Shown here piece by piece: positions 51,456 through 59,904 of a DNA stretch of 64,000 nt (its first letter is position 1; the number at the start of each line of letters is the position of its first letter). The notes under the pieces were generated by a model. It was given only the letters and a program-made list of their open reading frames with translations. It searched no databases and had not been told where the DNA came from. The stretch covers positions 5,423,003-5,487,002 of the forward strand of contig NZ_KB910518.1 of NCBI RefSeq assembly GCF_000374185.1. The letters are read 5' to 3'. This DNA is from Paenibacillus sp. HW567. Its GTDB lineage: Bacteria > Bacillota > Bacilli > Paenibacillales > Paenibacillaceae. The position numbers were made by a program, and so were the translations under genes.

Positions 51456-52519
51456 GCAAACTGGAACGAAAAAAAACTCAAATGAGATCGAAACGCTTCT
51501 CCTGGAAAGAATTTATGTGGATTTATATTGTCCTGTCCGTGCTGACCGCAGGGCAGGCGATGATCTACGAAGCCTATGTTCCGGCCAGAAGCGTCCCGAC
51601 TCCGTATATCTTTGGCATGTTGGGGTACTGGACGATTGTCACCGCGATCTTCTGTCTCATTACCGCACGGCAAAAGTACAAAACCTTCGATAAACCGATG
51701 CAAAAGCTCAGCGAGGCGGCGAAGCAGGTGGCGGAAGGCGATTTCTCCGTCTATCTGGAGCCGATGCACAGAGCCGACAAGCGGGATTATGTGGATGTGA
51801 TGTTCGACGACTTCAACAAGATGGTAGAGGAGCTGGGGAGCATCGAGACGCTGAAGAATGATTTTATCTCCAATGTGTCCCATGAGATCAAAACGCCGCT
51901 GTCCGTCATCCAGAGCTACGCAGTAGCGCTGCAAAAGGATGATCTGCAGCCGAAGCTCCGCAAGGATTATACCGACACCATCATCTCCGCCTCGCAAAAA
52001 TTGACGACCCTGGTGAGCAACATTCTGAAGCTAAGTAAACTGGAGAATCAGGAAATTCAACGCGCCTCCGAGCCTTATGATGTGTGCAGGCAATTGTGCG
52101 ACTGTGCGCTTTCTTTCGAGAATTTATGGGAGGAAAAGAATATCGAGTTTGTGGCGGACCTTGAGGACCGCGCCGTCATCTATGCCGAGGAGAGTTTGCT
52201 GGAGATTATCTGGCACAATCTCTTTTCCAATGCGCTGAAATTCACCCCTCCCGGCGGGAAAATCACATTAACACAGACTTCGGACGAAGACTCGATCACG
52301 GTCATGGTATCGGACACCGGCTGCGGCATGGACGATGAGACGCTGAAGCATATATTCGACAAATTCTATCAAGGCGATACCTCCCATTCCGGAGAGGGAA
52401 ACGGCCTGGGGCTTGCGCTTTGCCTGCGGGTCATTGAGCTGGTGGACGGCGCCATTTCTGTGACAAGCGAGCCGGACAAGGGTACGGCATTTACTGTCAA
52501 ACTGAAATCTGGCATATAA
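51452..52519 (+). CDS. Intramembrane-sensing-type histidine kinase
   Basis: A 355-residue kinase with two transmembrane helices (about 22-42 and 55-72) separated by a loop of only about a dozen residues, so no extracellular sensor domain. Then a HAMP-like linker, HisKA (FISNVSHEIKTPLSVIQSYA, His near 144) and HATPase (NLFSNALKFT, DTGCGM, GNGLGLALCL). Such kinases often sense membrane stress or report on a partner membrane protein. Confidence 0.94.
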   Translation: MSKLERKKTQMRSKRFSWKEFMWIYIVLSVLTAGQAMIYEAYVPARSVPTPYIFGMLGYWTIVTAIFCLITARQKYKTFDKPMQKLSEAAKQVAEGDFSVYLEPMHRADKRDYVDVMFDDFNKMVEELGSIETLKNDFISNVSHEIKTPLSVIQSYAVALQKDDLQPKLRKDYTDTIISASQKLTTLVSNILKLSKLENQEIQRASEPYDVCRQLCDCALSFENLWEEKNIEFVADLEDRAVIYAEESLLEIIWHNLFSNALKFTPPGGKITLTQTSDEDSITVMVSDTGCGMDDETLKHIFDKFYQGDTSHSGEGNGLGLALCLRVIELVDGAISVTSEPDKGTAFTVKLKSGI

Positions 52520-52524
52520 GTAAG

Positions 52525-52570
52525 AGCAGTCTGAATGCGGCACAGCCGGAATCGGACTGCTTTTTCTTTT
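52525..52570 (+). terminator. Terminator after the second two-component system
   Basis: AGCAGTC / GACTGCT stem followed by TTTTTCTTTTT. Confidence 0.75.
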
Positions 52571-52581
52571 TAAAGCTTCTA

Positions 52582-52598
52582 TTAACATTTTTCTAACA
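52582..52598. promoter_or_regulatory. TTAACA-N5-CTAACA direct repeat
   Basis: Two hexamers 11 bases apart, as expected for a tandem OmpR-type dimer site. CATAAA at 52613 could be the -10 of the following gene. Confidence 0.6.
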
Positions 52599-52703
52599 TT
52601 TTGCAAGCAATTCATAAATAACATCAGGGTACTATGGGTGACGTCAATGATTCCCGCATAGGGTTCATTTGATAAATATCAACCTGAAGGAGATAAGGTC
52701 ATT

Positions 52704-53237
52704 ATGGGTGAAATTACGAAGAACGAAGCAAATTTTATAGGCTACGAGTACAAGGACGTTACGGTAAAACGCACTATGGAGGCGGTGTACGCCGACGGCT
52801 ATCGCAATTTCGGCTGGTCGCTGGAGGGAACCTCCCCCCCTATTCAGAGCGTTGGCTCCATCACTATGAAATTCAAACGCGACCGCAAAATCCGCAATAA
52901 AACCGAGCTGACCCGACTTCAGCGCCAATTCGACGCCTGTGTGTCCGAAATTGATATGCTGGAACGCTCCAAGGGCCTGCTCTCCTCGGCTGTTGCCTAC
53001 CTTATCGGTGTTGCCGGAACGGCATTTATGGCCGGCTCTGTGTTTGCATATCTGGATGACAGGCTTGCGCTGTCCATCATTCTGGCTGTCCCCGGCTTCG
53101 CCGGCTGGGTCCTCCCTTATTTCACCTACTGCAGCATCCGCAGGAAAAAGACCTCCAGGGTGTCGCCTCTGATTGATCAGAAATATGACGAAATCTACGA
53201 GGTGTGTGAGAAGGCCAACGGCCTGCTGACCCGTTAA
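52704..53237 (+). CDS. Conserved hypothetical membrane protein (two TM)
   Basis: A 177-residue protein: a soluble N-terminal part (KNEANFIGYEYKDVTVKRTMEAVYADGY), a charged segment with RDRKIRNKTELTRLQRQFDA, then two hydrophobic helices (about 95-115 and 122-142) and a soluble tail. AAGGAG precedes the ATG. It follows a TTAACA direct repeat and the two-component genes, so it may be their target or sensory partner. I recognise no biochemical function. Confidence 0.8.
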   Translation: MGEITKNEANFIGYEYKDVTVKRTMEAVYADGYRNFGWSLEGTSPPIQSVGSITMKFKRDRKIRNKTELTRLQRQFDACVSEIDMLERSKGLLSSAVAYLIGVAGTAFMAGSVFAYLDDRLALSIILAVPGFAGWVLPYFTYCSIRRKKTSRVSPLIDQKYDEIYEVCEKANGLLTR

Positions 53238-53282
53238 CCTTGCCCGCATCAGGAGAGCGCATGTGAGAAAGGAGAGCTATCT

Positions 53283-53918
53283 ATCAAAGATTTACTTGGC
53301 CGATACCTGGCAGATTATCAAGACCGGGCAGCCATAACAAACGCAGCTTCACTTACAATCAACGCCCTGATCGGCATCGGCAAGCTGATCCTTGGGATGT
53401 ATCTCCTTTCCGGCTGTCTCATGACCAATGCGGCGTATTACCTGATTCTCTGCGCCGCAAGAGGGTACGCGCTTTATAAATATACCAGAGCCAAAAGCCT
53501 ACAAGATTCCAAGCCGAGAAATACGCTGGAATTTGCCGTCTATCAACGAAGCGGCATCTTCCTTTGTCTACTGGGAATCTCTTATCTGCTGGTCTGCCTG
53601 AGAATGTATTTTTACGGAGACGCTATCGTTTTCCAAGGAAATATCGTTTTTCTGGTAGCAACCGTCGCTTTCACCAAGCTCAGTATTGCCATCTACGGAA
53701 CCTTGACTAACCGGCATCTCAAAGGCCCTATTGTGTCCGCCCTCAAAATGATCAGCTTTACAGACGCGATGGTTTCCATTGTGGTGACTCAATATACCTT
53801 GATTATGCTGGAAGACGATTCTAGCCATGCCATAAGTTCGAGCGCCTTGCTGGGAATGGGCTGCAGCGTTGTATTTTTCCTTATGGGGATTTACATGCTG
53901 CTCAAAAAGAAGAAGTAG
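53283..53918 (+). CDS. Hypothetical membrane protein, apparent non-canonical start
   Basis: Five or six hydrophobic segments. The first in-frame ATG is at 53397, but the frame is open and protein-like upstream (SIKDLLGRYLADYQDRAAIT, then SLTINALIGIGKLILG, which forms the first part of a membrane helix). No ATG, GTG or TTG exists in that stretch. AAAGGAG at 53268-53274 lies exactly eight bases before an ATC codon at 53283, the best positioned start. Either ATC is used, a start codon was lost, or a shorter protein is made from 53397. Starts 45 bases after the preceding membrane gene. Confidence 0.65.
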   Translation: MKDLLGRYLADYQDRAAITNAASLTINALIGIGKLILGMYLLSGCLMTNAAYYLILCAARGYALYKYTRAKSLQDSKPRNTLEFAVYQRSGIFLCLLGISYLLVCLRMYFYGDAIVFQGNIVFLVATVAFTKLSIAIYGTLTNRHLKGPIVSALKMISFTDAMVSIVVTQYTLIMLEDDSSHAISSSALLGMGCSVVFFLMGIYMLLKKKK

Positions 53919-53962
53919 GCTACCTCATCCTCAAAGAATACTTCAAGCACGGCTAGCCTGGC

Positions 53963-55423
53963 TCAAGCTTGTCCCGGCTTTGTCTCGACCAGCTCCTGCA
54001 GGCTGATGCTTGAATTGTTAATGCTGCCGATGGATTCATAGATGACATCAATATTTCTTTCCTGCTCATGTGTCGTTGCCAGCATCTCTTCCGTCGCTGC
54101 CGCATGCTTCTGGGAAATACCCGTGATAAGCTCCACCTGGTCACGCACCTGCGTAAAAATCAGACTGATATGATCCGTCATATCCAGTTCGCTGGCAATA
54201 TACCGGTCGACACGCTGGAAGATCGTGCTGATGTCGCCGAAGCTCTCAAGCACCTGCCTGGTAATTGCTTCCCCTTCTTTTACCGCCTCGCTGCCGTTAT
54301 TCGATTTTTCGACCACAAGCCGCGTTCTTGTCTTGATATTCTGAATAATCCCGTCAATTTGTTTGACCGTATTCAAGCATTGCCGGGCCAGCTTCTGAAT
54401 TTCGCTGGCCACCACCGCAAACCCTGCTCCGGCTTCTCCTGCCCTTGCGGCTTCTATGCTGGCGTTCAAGGCGAGCAGATGCGTCTGGTCGGAAATCTGG
54501 TTGATTGCCGCCAGAAAGGTATTTACATCATCCATGCTATGGTTAAGCGCTTCGACAGTGGTCATGGAATCCGTTACCGCCGAGTTGATGATCTCCATTT
54601 GTTTGCCCATTTGCCGGATTCTCTCCGAGCTGTGGCGGACAATTTGACCGGTCGTCTCCGAGGTTTCGGCCAGGCTGTGGGACAGCTCATTGATTTGGGC
54701 CATCTTCCCGTCGGTCTCATTCATCTTGTCGTTAATTTCGGCAATGCTCTCCGACTGATCCACAATCCCTGACGCCACTTCCCGGATATTCGCCGTTATG
54801 GCATCGCTGATATTTTTGAGCACCCCGATATCATTGTTGCAATTGGCGATATCGGTATTCAGCGCGGACGTACTGCCGTGAATAACGCTGACCATTTTAT
54901 CCATTGCCCCGAGCAGTTCCTTGGCCTCCGCTTCTTTGCGGACGGATAATTCGATCAAATCCGCGCTTCGTTTACATACGAAATATAAGGCCACGATAGT
55001 CAGCTCAATGAACCCTATAGTCGAGTAAAAGTTCGTATCGAATTGCTTATGGTTAGAGTAGTAGATCACAATATAGGCAACGTTGTACATTGCGCCAAAA
55101 CCGTAGAGCAACCCTTTGTTCAAGTACAGGGAAACGATGCAGAGCATAGTGATGATCAGCATTCCCGCGATAGGCAATTCTATGTACGGCACTGTAGAGG
55201 TCAAGGTGGCGAGCACGATAAAGACCATACCCCGAATCTGATGTTTCTTCACATAAATGAACCAGGTGGCGAGCAGCAGCTCCAGCAACAGGGAGAAGAC
55301 CACCTCGGCCCTAACCTCTCCCGTAATAAAACCGTAGACAAATCCGATAAAAGTGAGCCAAAGAATTGTTGCGACAATCTTGTTAACCTTTTGTGCGTTT
55401 GTCTTCATAAAGCTTTCATTCAT
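53963..55423 (-). CDS. Methyl-accepting chemotaxis protein with membrane-embedded sensor
   Basis: A 486-residue chemoreceptor. Six hydrophobic helices fill residues 12-170 with only short loops; no periplasmic ligand domain and no clear HAMP. The cytoplasmic signalling tip is intact (ISDQTHLLALNASIEAARAG, GFAVVASEIQKLA). GGGGGG precedes the ATG at 55423. Upstream on the minus strand are GATAAT (-10) and a TTAACA-N5-TAAACA repeat at the -35 position. Confidence 0.92.
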   Translation of the reverse strand: MNESFMKTNAQKVNKIVATILWLTFIGFVYGFITGEVRAEVVFSLLLELLLATWFIYVKKHQIRGMVFIVLATLTSTVPYIELPIAGMLIITMLCIVSLYLNKGLLYGFGAMYNVAYIVIYYSNHKQFDTNFYSTIGFIELTIVALYFVCKRSADLIELSVRKEAEAKELLGAMDKMVSVIHGSTSALNTDIANCNNDIGVLKNISDAITANIREVASGIVDQSESIAEINDKMNETDGKMAQINELSHSLAETSETTGQIVRHSSERIRQMGKQMEIINSAVTDSMTTVEALNHSMDDVNTFLAAINQISDQTHLLALNASIEAARAGEAGAGFAVVASEIQKLARQCLNTVKQIDGIIQNIKTRTRLVVEKSNNGSEAVKEGEAITRQVLESFGDISTIFQRVDRYIASELDMTDHISLIFTQVRDQVELITGISQKHAAATEEMLATTHEQERNIDVIYESIGSINNSSISLQELVETKPGQA

Positions 55424-55501
55424 TGCACATTCCCCCCAGCGGCCTGTTAGTTTCCTCTTCCAATCTGCAAGTCTCATTGCTGCTCTATTATCTTTTACAG
55501 T

Positions 55502-55518
55502 TGTTTAAGAATTGTTAA
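55502..55518 (-). promoter_or_regulatory. TTAACA-N5-TAAACA direct repeat at the chemoreceptor promoter
   Basis: Two hexamers 11 bases apart on the minus strand, ending nine bases before GATAAT (55487-55492 as ATTATC on plus), so they overlap the -35 position. Confidence 0.6.
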
Positions 55519-55552
55519 AGCTTCCCGGACAACGGAAAGTCTCCTCTTACAA

Positions 55553-55569
55553 TTAACATTTCGTTAACA
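55553..55569 (+). promoter_or_regulatory. TTAACA-N5-TTAACA direct repeat upstream of the MFS gene
   Basis: Perfect TTAACATTTCGTTAACA, hexamers 11 bases apart, about 85 bases upstream of the MFS start. Together with the site at 55502 it makes the divergent region a shared control point. Confidence 0.6.
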
Positions 55570-55652
55570 AGAGAAACACAAGTCAGCAACATTTCTAAGG
55601 CAAATTAGATCCAGCAGCTAATAGATCAGAACAATTGAGAGGATGGAGTGCA

Positions 55653-57164
55653 GTGAGTAAAACAACAGCAATAAATCTCAGTTCCATAAGAAAAGGACCG
55701 ATCGTGTTCATCATGATACTGGGCGCTTTTCTTGCGACGCTGAATCAGACGGTAATGAGTGTTGCGTTGCCGGAGCTAATGGGGGATTTCAATATTTCGG
55801 CATCGACTGCCCAGTGGCTTACAACGGGCTATATGCTGGTCAATGGTGTGCTGATTCCGATCACAGCCTATCTGATGAACCGGTTCAGCACACGGCAGTT
55901 ATTTCAGACTTCGATGATCATTTTCTTAATGGGTACCCTCCTCTCCGCTGTGGCGGGCAGCTTCCATGTTCTGCTCGGCGGACGCTTGATTCAGGCAGTC
56001 GGTGCAGGGATTATCATGCCGCTGCTGACCAATGTAATCCTGACCCTCTTCCCTCCCGAAAAAAGAGGGGCGGCTATGGGTACGGTCGGATTGGCCGTTA
56101 TATTCGCCCCTGCGGTGGGACCCACGCTCGCCGGATACGTCCTGGAGCATTACAACTGGCAGACGATGTTCTATGGCATGCTTCCAGTCACAGCCCTTGT
56201 AATCATCAGCGGATTTATCTTCCTGAAGAATGTTACCGAACGCTCACGTCCCAAAATTGATGTAGTCAGCGTGATTCTGTCTACCATCGGCTTCGGCGCT
56301 TTGCTGTACGGCTTCAGCCGGGCCGGTGTGGACGGCTGGTCCAGCGCGGTAGTGCTCTGGTCGCTTGGCGCAGGCGTGGTTATGCTGACCGCATTTACCT
56401 GGAAACAATTGATTTCCCACAATCCGCTCCTTGACCTGCGGGCCTTCAAGTACAGCATGTTCTCCCTGACCACCGTCATCAACGTCGCCGTTACGATTGT
56501 TATGTATGCGGATATGATCCTGCTCCCCCTGTACCTTCAGAACGCCCGCGGCTATACGGCGATGGAATCCGGCCTGCTGCTGCTCCCCGGCTCGTTCGTC
56601 ATGGGATTCCTGATGCCAATTACCGGCAAGCTGTTCGACAAGTTCGGAGCCAAGTGGCTGTCCATTCTCGGCTTGCTGATTATGATTGCAACAACCTTCA
56701 GCTTCACCAATCTGACCGATTCAACCGGTTATCTCTATCTCGTTCTCATGTCCACCGGCCGCCGGATCGGGATGGCTATGATCCTCATGCCGGTACAGAC
56801 CGCAGGCTTGAACCAGTTGCCGTCCAAGCTGAACGCCCACGGCACAGCCATCTCCAATACCGTTAAGCAAGTAGCCGGCGCGGTAGGCACTTCACTGCTG
56901 GTATCCGTTATGACGAACCGGACTGCCGCCCACATGACGAGTCTGGCAGCCGCCAATACTGCGGGCAGCGCAACGAAGGAGCATCTGATCATGGAGGCTT
57001 CCATCCAGGGTATCAATGATGCCTATCTCGTAATCATCGGCATCAGCATTGCCGGACTGCTGCTCTCCCTGTTCATCAAGAACACCCGGCAGGATAGCAG
57101 CGAGAAGCAGCCGGAAATGCAGTCGGCGGCAAAGGTACAAAAGATCAAAACCAACGAAGCCTAA
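55653..57164 (+). CDS. MFS transporter, DHA2 family (LmrB/Lde-like, 14 TM)
   Basis: A 503-residue efflux protein: TLNQTVMSVALPELMGDFNIS in helix 1 (motif D), YLMNRFSTRQLF as motif A, LIQAVGAGIIMPLL as motif B and GPTLAGYVLEHYNWQTMF as motif C. About 14 helices; basic C-terminal tail. GTG start at 55653 behind GGAG; a TTG six codons upstream is less likely. Substrate unknown. Confidence 0.92.
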   Translation: MSKTTAINLSSIRKGPIVFIMILGAFLATLNQTVMSVALPELMGDFNISASTAQWLTTGYMLVNGVLIPITAYLMNRFSTRQLFQTSMIIFLMGTLLSAVAGSFHVLLGGRLIQAVGAGIIMPLLTNVILTLFPPEKRGAAMGTVGLAVIFAPAVGPTLAGYVLEHYNWQTMFYGMLPVTALVIISGFIFLKNVTERSRPKIDVVSVILSTIGFGALLYGFSRAGVDGWSSAVVLWSLGAGVVMLTAFTWKQLISHNPLLDLRAFKYSMFSLTTVINVAVTIVMYADMILLPLYLQNARGYTAMESGLLLLPGSFVMGFLMPITGKLFDKFGAKWLSILGLLIMIATTFSFTNLTDSTGYLYLVLMSTGRRIGMAMILMPVQTAGLNQLPSKLNAHGTAISNTVKQVAGAVGTSLLVSVMTNRTAAHMTSLAAANTAGSATKEHLIMEASIQGINDAYLVIIGISIAGLLLSLFIKNTRQDSSEKQPEMQSAAKVQKIKTNEA

Positions 57165-57224
57165 AAATTCGGGTTGAATAGCCGTCGTGCCTTTCCCCCC
57201 AGGCTCAGCCGCCCAATGCGCGCA

Positions 57225-57265
57225 CAAAAAATCCAACCGCGGCCTCAGACTGCGGTTGGATTTTT
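57225..57265. terminator. Bidirectional terminator between MFS and SDR genes
   Basis: AAAAAATCCAACCGC / GCGGTTGGATTTTT with an 11-base loop; T-runs on both strands between convergent genes. Confidence 0.92.
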
Positions 57266-57289
57266 GATGTCTTTTCAGATTAAAGCATG

Positions 57290-58012
57290 CTACCAGGGCC
57301 AGACATTTCCGTCAAGATCGAGATAAGCCGGCTCCTCGCCTATGTATTTTTTATGCTCCTGCACAATATTCATAATTTTGCGGGCGGACTCTTCCGGAGG
57401 TATCGGGGCCCCCTCATCCTTCTCGCCGCTCATATAGGATTGCAGCCAGCCGGGATGAAAGACCATGACCTGGCCCCCCATCACCCGCAGATGGTTGTGC
57501 AGGAGGGAGGATTGCATGTTGAGCGCTGCTTTGGACATGCAGTATCCGTACATGTTAATCCGCCGATTACGGCTGATGCTGCCGGCTTCGGAGGAGATAT
57601 TCACAATAAGCTTCTGCTTGCTCTGAAGCAGCAGGCCCATTAGGGCGTTGCTGACCCGTAAAGCGCCGAGCGCATTTACATTATATAAATGGGCCAGCGA
57701 AGCGTCATCCATATCAACGAGTATCGTAGCATCATCCGCGCTTTGAATAATACCGGCATTGTTGATAATCAGATCCAAGTGGCCGGTGCTGCCGGCAATG
57801 CTGCGTGCCGCGCTTTTCACACTTTCGCTGCTGCCGATATCAAGGGGAATCAGCTTCAAGCGCTCCGGGTATTGTTCCTTCAGCGCTGCAAGCTCTCCCG
57901 GCTCCGCCATATATTTACCGGCAAAAACCGTATATTTATTCTCAAGGAGCCAGCGTACAAGGTAGAATCCGAGTCCACGGTCAGCACCGGTAACACATGC
58001 AATTCTTATCAT
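57290..58012 (-). CDS. Short-chain dehydrogenase/reductase
   Basis: A 240-residue Rossmann enzyme: cofactor loop TGADRGLG (about 8-15), NNAG near 84-87, catalytic Ser in NISSEAG, and YGYCMSK as the YxxxK pair near 151-157. PGWLQSYM follows. Substrate unknown; the C-terminus (LDLDGNVWPW) is typical of a Bacillales subgroup of SDR. Confidence 0.92.
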   Translation of the reverse strand: MIRIACVTGADRGLGFYLVRWLLENKYTVFAGKYMAEPGELAALKEQYPERLKLIPLDIGSSESVKSAARSIAGSTGHLDLIINNAGIIQSADDATILVDMDDASLAHLYNVNALGALRVSNALMGLLLQSKQKLIVNISSEAGSISRNRRINMYGYCMSKAALNMQSSLLHNHLRVMGGQVMVFHPGWLQSYMSGEKDEGAPIPPEESARKIMNIVQEHKKYIGEEPAYLDLDGNVWPW

Positions 58013-58207
58013 GAAATGGACACCCCCTCTCCTGAGGTCTAAGTAACAAGTACCGTCGCGTTCCCTTCACCTTAGCATGGCCCCTATATTTTTACAATGT
58101 CCTGTACAGGACTGTATTTTCCCGGACAAGACTGCTTGATCTCCCTTTTGATTTAATTTTGAACTATGTTACAATCAGGAATATCATACTCAGGAAGGTG
58201 ATTCAAG

Positions 58208-58534
58208 GTGTCCATTCAACAAATCCATACTCTGGATGAACTGCATCAATATGTGGAACAGCCAGGTAAGAAGCTGCTCTTCAAACATAGCACTACCTGC
58301 CCGATCAGCGCCAAAGCAAATGAGGAATTTCAAGCCTACGTTCAGGATTCCGGCACTCCGGCAGCCGTGGTTCATGTAATTGAGGACCGTCCGGTTTCCA
58401 ACCAGATTGCTGAGGATTTCGGCATCAAGCATGAATCTCCGCAAATTTTCCTGCTGGAGGGCAGCGAAGTCCGCTGGAATACCTCCCACTGGAAAATCAC
58501 CCAGAGCGCCATCAAGGAAGCTGTGAACCAATGA
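58208..58534 (+). CDS. ytxJ: Bacillithiol-system redox-active protein YtxJ
   Basis: A 108-residue monothiol thioredoxin-fold protein (BrxC/YtxJ) with active site HSTTCPISAKANEEF and cis-Pro region ESPQIFLLEGSEV. In Bacillus it takes part in de-bacillithiolation. GTG start behind AGGAAGGTG. Stop overlaps the start of the glutaredoxin gene as ATGA. Confidence 0.94.
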   Translation: MSIQQIHTLDELHQYVEQPGKKLLFKHSTTCPISAKANEEFQAYVQDSGTPAAVVHVIEDRPVSNQIAEDFGIKHESPQIFLLEGSEVRWNTSHWKITQSAIKEAVNQ

Positions 58535-58773
58535 GCGGACAAGTTATCGTATACTCCACTGCGAACTGCAGTGACTGCAACCAGGTGAAGCAACTGCTGA
58601 CAGAACAAGGCGTTTCTTTTGAGGTTAGGGATGTTATGACGAGCACAGCTTATCAGGAGGAAGTAGAGCAGCTTGGGTTCATGGGCGTTCCTGTTACTGT
58701 ATCGGGAGAACACGCCGTCAAGGGCTTCAATCTGCCTGAGCTTAAAGTGCTGATCGAAGCAGCCGGAAAATAA
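58531..58773 (+). CDS. Glutaredoxin-like (NrdH-type) protein
   Basis: An 80-residue dithiol glutaredoxin: YSTANCSDCNQVKQLL with CSDC active site (Cys13, Cys16), MGVPVTVSGEHAVKGF with cis-Pro and the VKGF-type C-terminal helix cap. Translationally coupled to ytxJ; the pair likely works in thiol redox repair with bacillithiol. Confidence 0.93.
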   Translation: MSGQVIVYSTANCSDCNQVKQLLTEQGVSFEVRDVMTSTAYQEEVEQLGFMGVPVTVSGEHAVKGFNLPELKVLIEAAGK

Positions 58774-58785
58774 AAGACTGATATA

Positions 58786-58823
58786 CAAAAGGGAATCCGG
58801 CAGCAACCGGGGACCCTTTTTCT
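58786..58823 (+). terminator. Terminator of ytxJ-glutaredoxin
   Basis: AAAAGGGAATCCGG / CCGGGGACCCTTTTT, an imperfect stem with a T-run. Confidence 0.75.
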
Positions 58824-58988
58824 TTGTCATAATCCCCCGTCACATGGCTCCTTTCTCCCTAAAAATGAAAAACAGCGTGCGAGCGAGATAACGGGCCGAT
58901 AAACGTCAACATATATGCTTTTAGCCAACTAATTTCACCCAATCCCCGCAATTCAATGAAAGCTTGCCGCTGCCCTCCCTTTTCCTTT

Positions 58989-59018
58989 TTTACAAGGACC
59001 TCCCCGAAGTAGTATGAT
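58989..59018 (+). promoter_or_regulatory. Predicted promoter of the riboswitch transcript
   Basis: TTTACA, 18 bases, TATGAT. It would start transcription near 59025, just ahead of the riboswitch. Between 58824 and 58988 I see nothing further. Confidence 0.5.
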
Positions 59019-59039
59019 TCGTTTTGAAAGTAATTCATG

Positions 59040-59212
59040 AAAAGTTACATGAACGCTGAATTCCTGCCACGCAGGAAACGGGGGAACCACCAGGCGATAA
59101 GCCTACTTGGGGTGAATCCTAAGCAGACCATTGATGTGCGGTCTCACAGGGTAGGGCGACTCTCACCGTCCGAATCCGACAGCTAACCTCGTAAGCGTAA
59201 AGAGAGAGATCC
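59040..59212 (+). ncRNA. Cyclic di-AMP riboswitch (ydaO/yuaA class)
   Basis: Carries the conserved sequence blocks of the class in order: AACGCTGAA, CGGGGGAACC, GGGGTGAATCC, a TAGGGCGACTCTCACC hairpin, CCGAATCCGACAGCTAACCT and CGTAAGCGT. The class binds two c-di-AMP molecules and normally shuts off transcription, often of cell-wall hydrolase or potassium-transport genes. Here it is followed by a terminator and then a short gene of neither type. Confidence 0.93.
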
Positions 59213-59260
59213 TGATCCGCCACGCTTTTGCGCCAGGCTTATTTAAGCCTGTATCGGAGC

Positions 59261-59294
59261 CGCAGCAGAGGTCCTCCTCTGCTGCGGTTTTTTG
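59261..59294 (+). terminator. Expression-platform terminator of the c-di-AMP riboswitch
   Basis: CGCAGCAGAGG-TC-CTCCTCTGCTGCG followed by six T, about 50 bases after the aptamer. A small AGGCTTATTTAAGCCT hairpin lies between. Its formation on ligand binding would turn the downstream genes off. Confidence 0.92.
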
Positions 59295-59366
59295 TTGTAC
59301 CCGCATAAGCTGATTTGGAGGATACAATGGTGGAAGACTTATGGAATGCTGAGGAGGAAAGCTGAA

Positions 59367-59876
59367 ATGGAGCAGCGCAGGCTGTCACGTATCGAGGTGT
59401 TTGTATTCAAGGCTCCTTGGCCCGCCTTTGGTGGCCTGGAAATATCGGGAAGCTCCCGCTGCGGCATTCTGAAGCTTACCTGCAAGGCAGGGTACAGCTT
59501 GGCCCAGGGCCTGCTGTGCGAAGACGATACGGAATTTGACTTGATGAAATGGAGCGGCTTCCTGCGCACCATCCGCCATTGCCGGCTGGATGAAGCCATA
59601 GAGATCGTCCGCTGCCTGAGCCCGGAATGGGAACAAACCCAGCAGGAGATGGTACAGACAGCCCTGCTAGATTTACAAGCGAAGCTGCAAGGAAAAGTAC
59701 TGTCTGCCCACATCCAGACAGAATCGCGGCTTCATGTAGCTGCCGCGGGCAACGGCTCAAGTCCGGGGCGGATATATTATAAGCCTTCGGGAAGCCTGCT
59801 GCACCAGCGGAGCTGGCCAGAGCTGGACACGGCAGAGCTCATCGACAAATCCATCGCTTATTACTCGATATTATAG
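59367..59876 (+). CDS. Riboswitch-controlled short protein resembling an enolase-superfamily N-terminal domain
   Basis: A 169-residue soluble protein. Its outline (SRIEVFVFKAPWPAFGGLEI, CGILKLTCKAGYSLAQGL, then helices ending TALLDLQAKLQGKVL) follows the capping domain of mandelate-racemase/muconate-lactonising-type enzymes, where the last piece is usually ALWDLxGKxxGxP. The catalytic barrel is absent. The similarity is weak and by eye only. The ATG at 59367 follows GAGGAGG. It may be a regulatory or structural protein rather than an enzyme. Confidence 0.72.
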   Translation: MEQRRLSRIEVFVFKAPWPAFGGLEISGSSRCGILKLTCKAGYSLAQGLLCEDDTEFDLMKWSGFLRTIRHCRLDEAIEIVRCLSPEWEQTQQEMVQTALLDLQAKLQGKVLSAHIQTESRLHVAAAGNGSSPGRIYYKPSGSLLHQRSWPELDTAELIDKSIAYYSIL

Positions 59877-59904
59877 ATTCATATTCAGAGAGGACCGTGA
59901 GATT

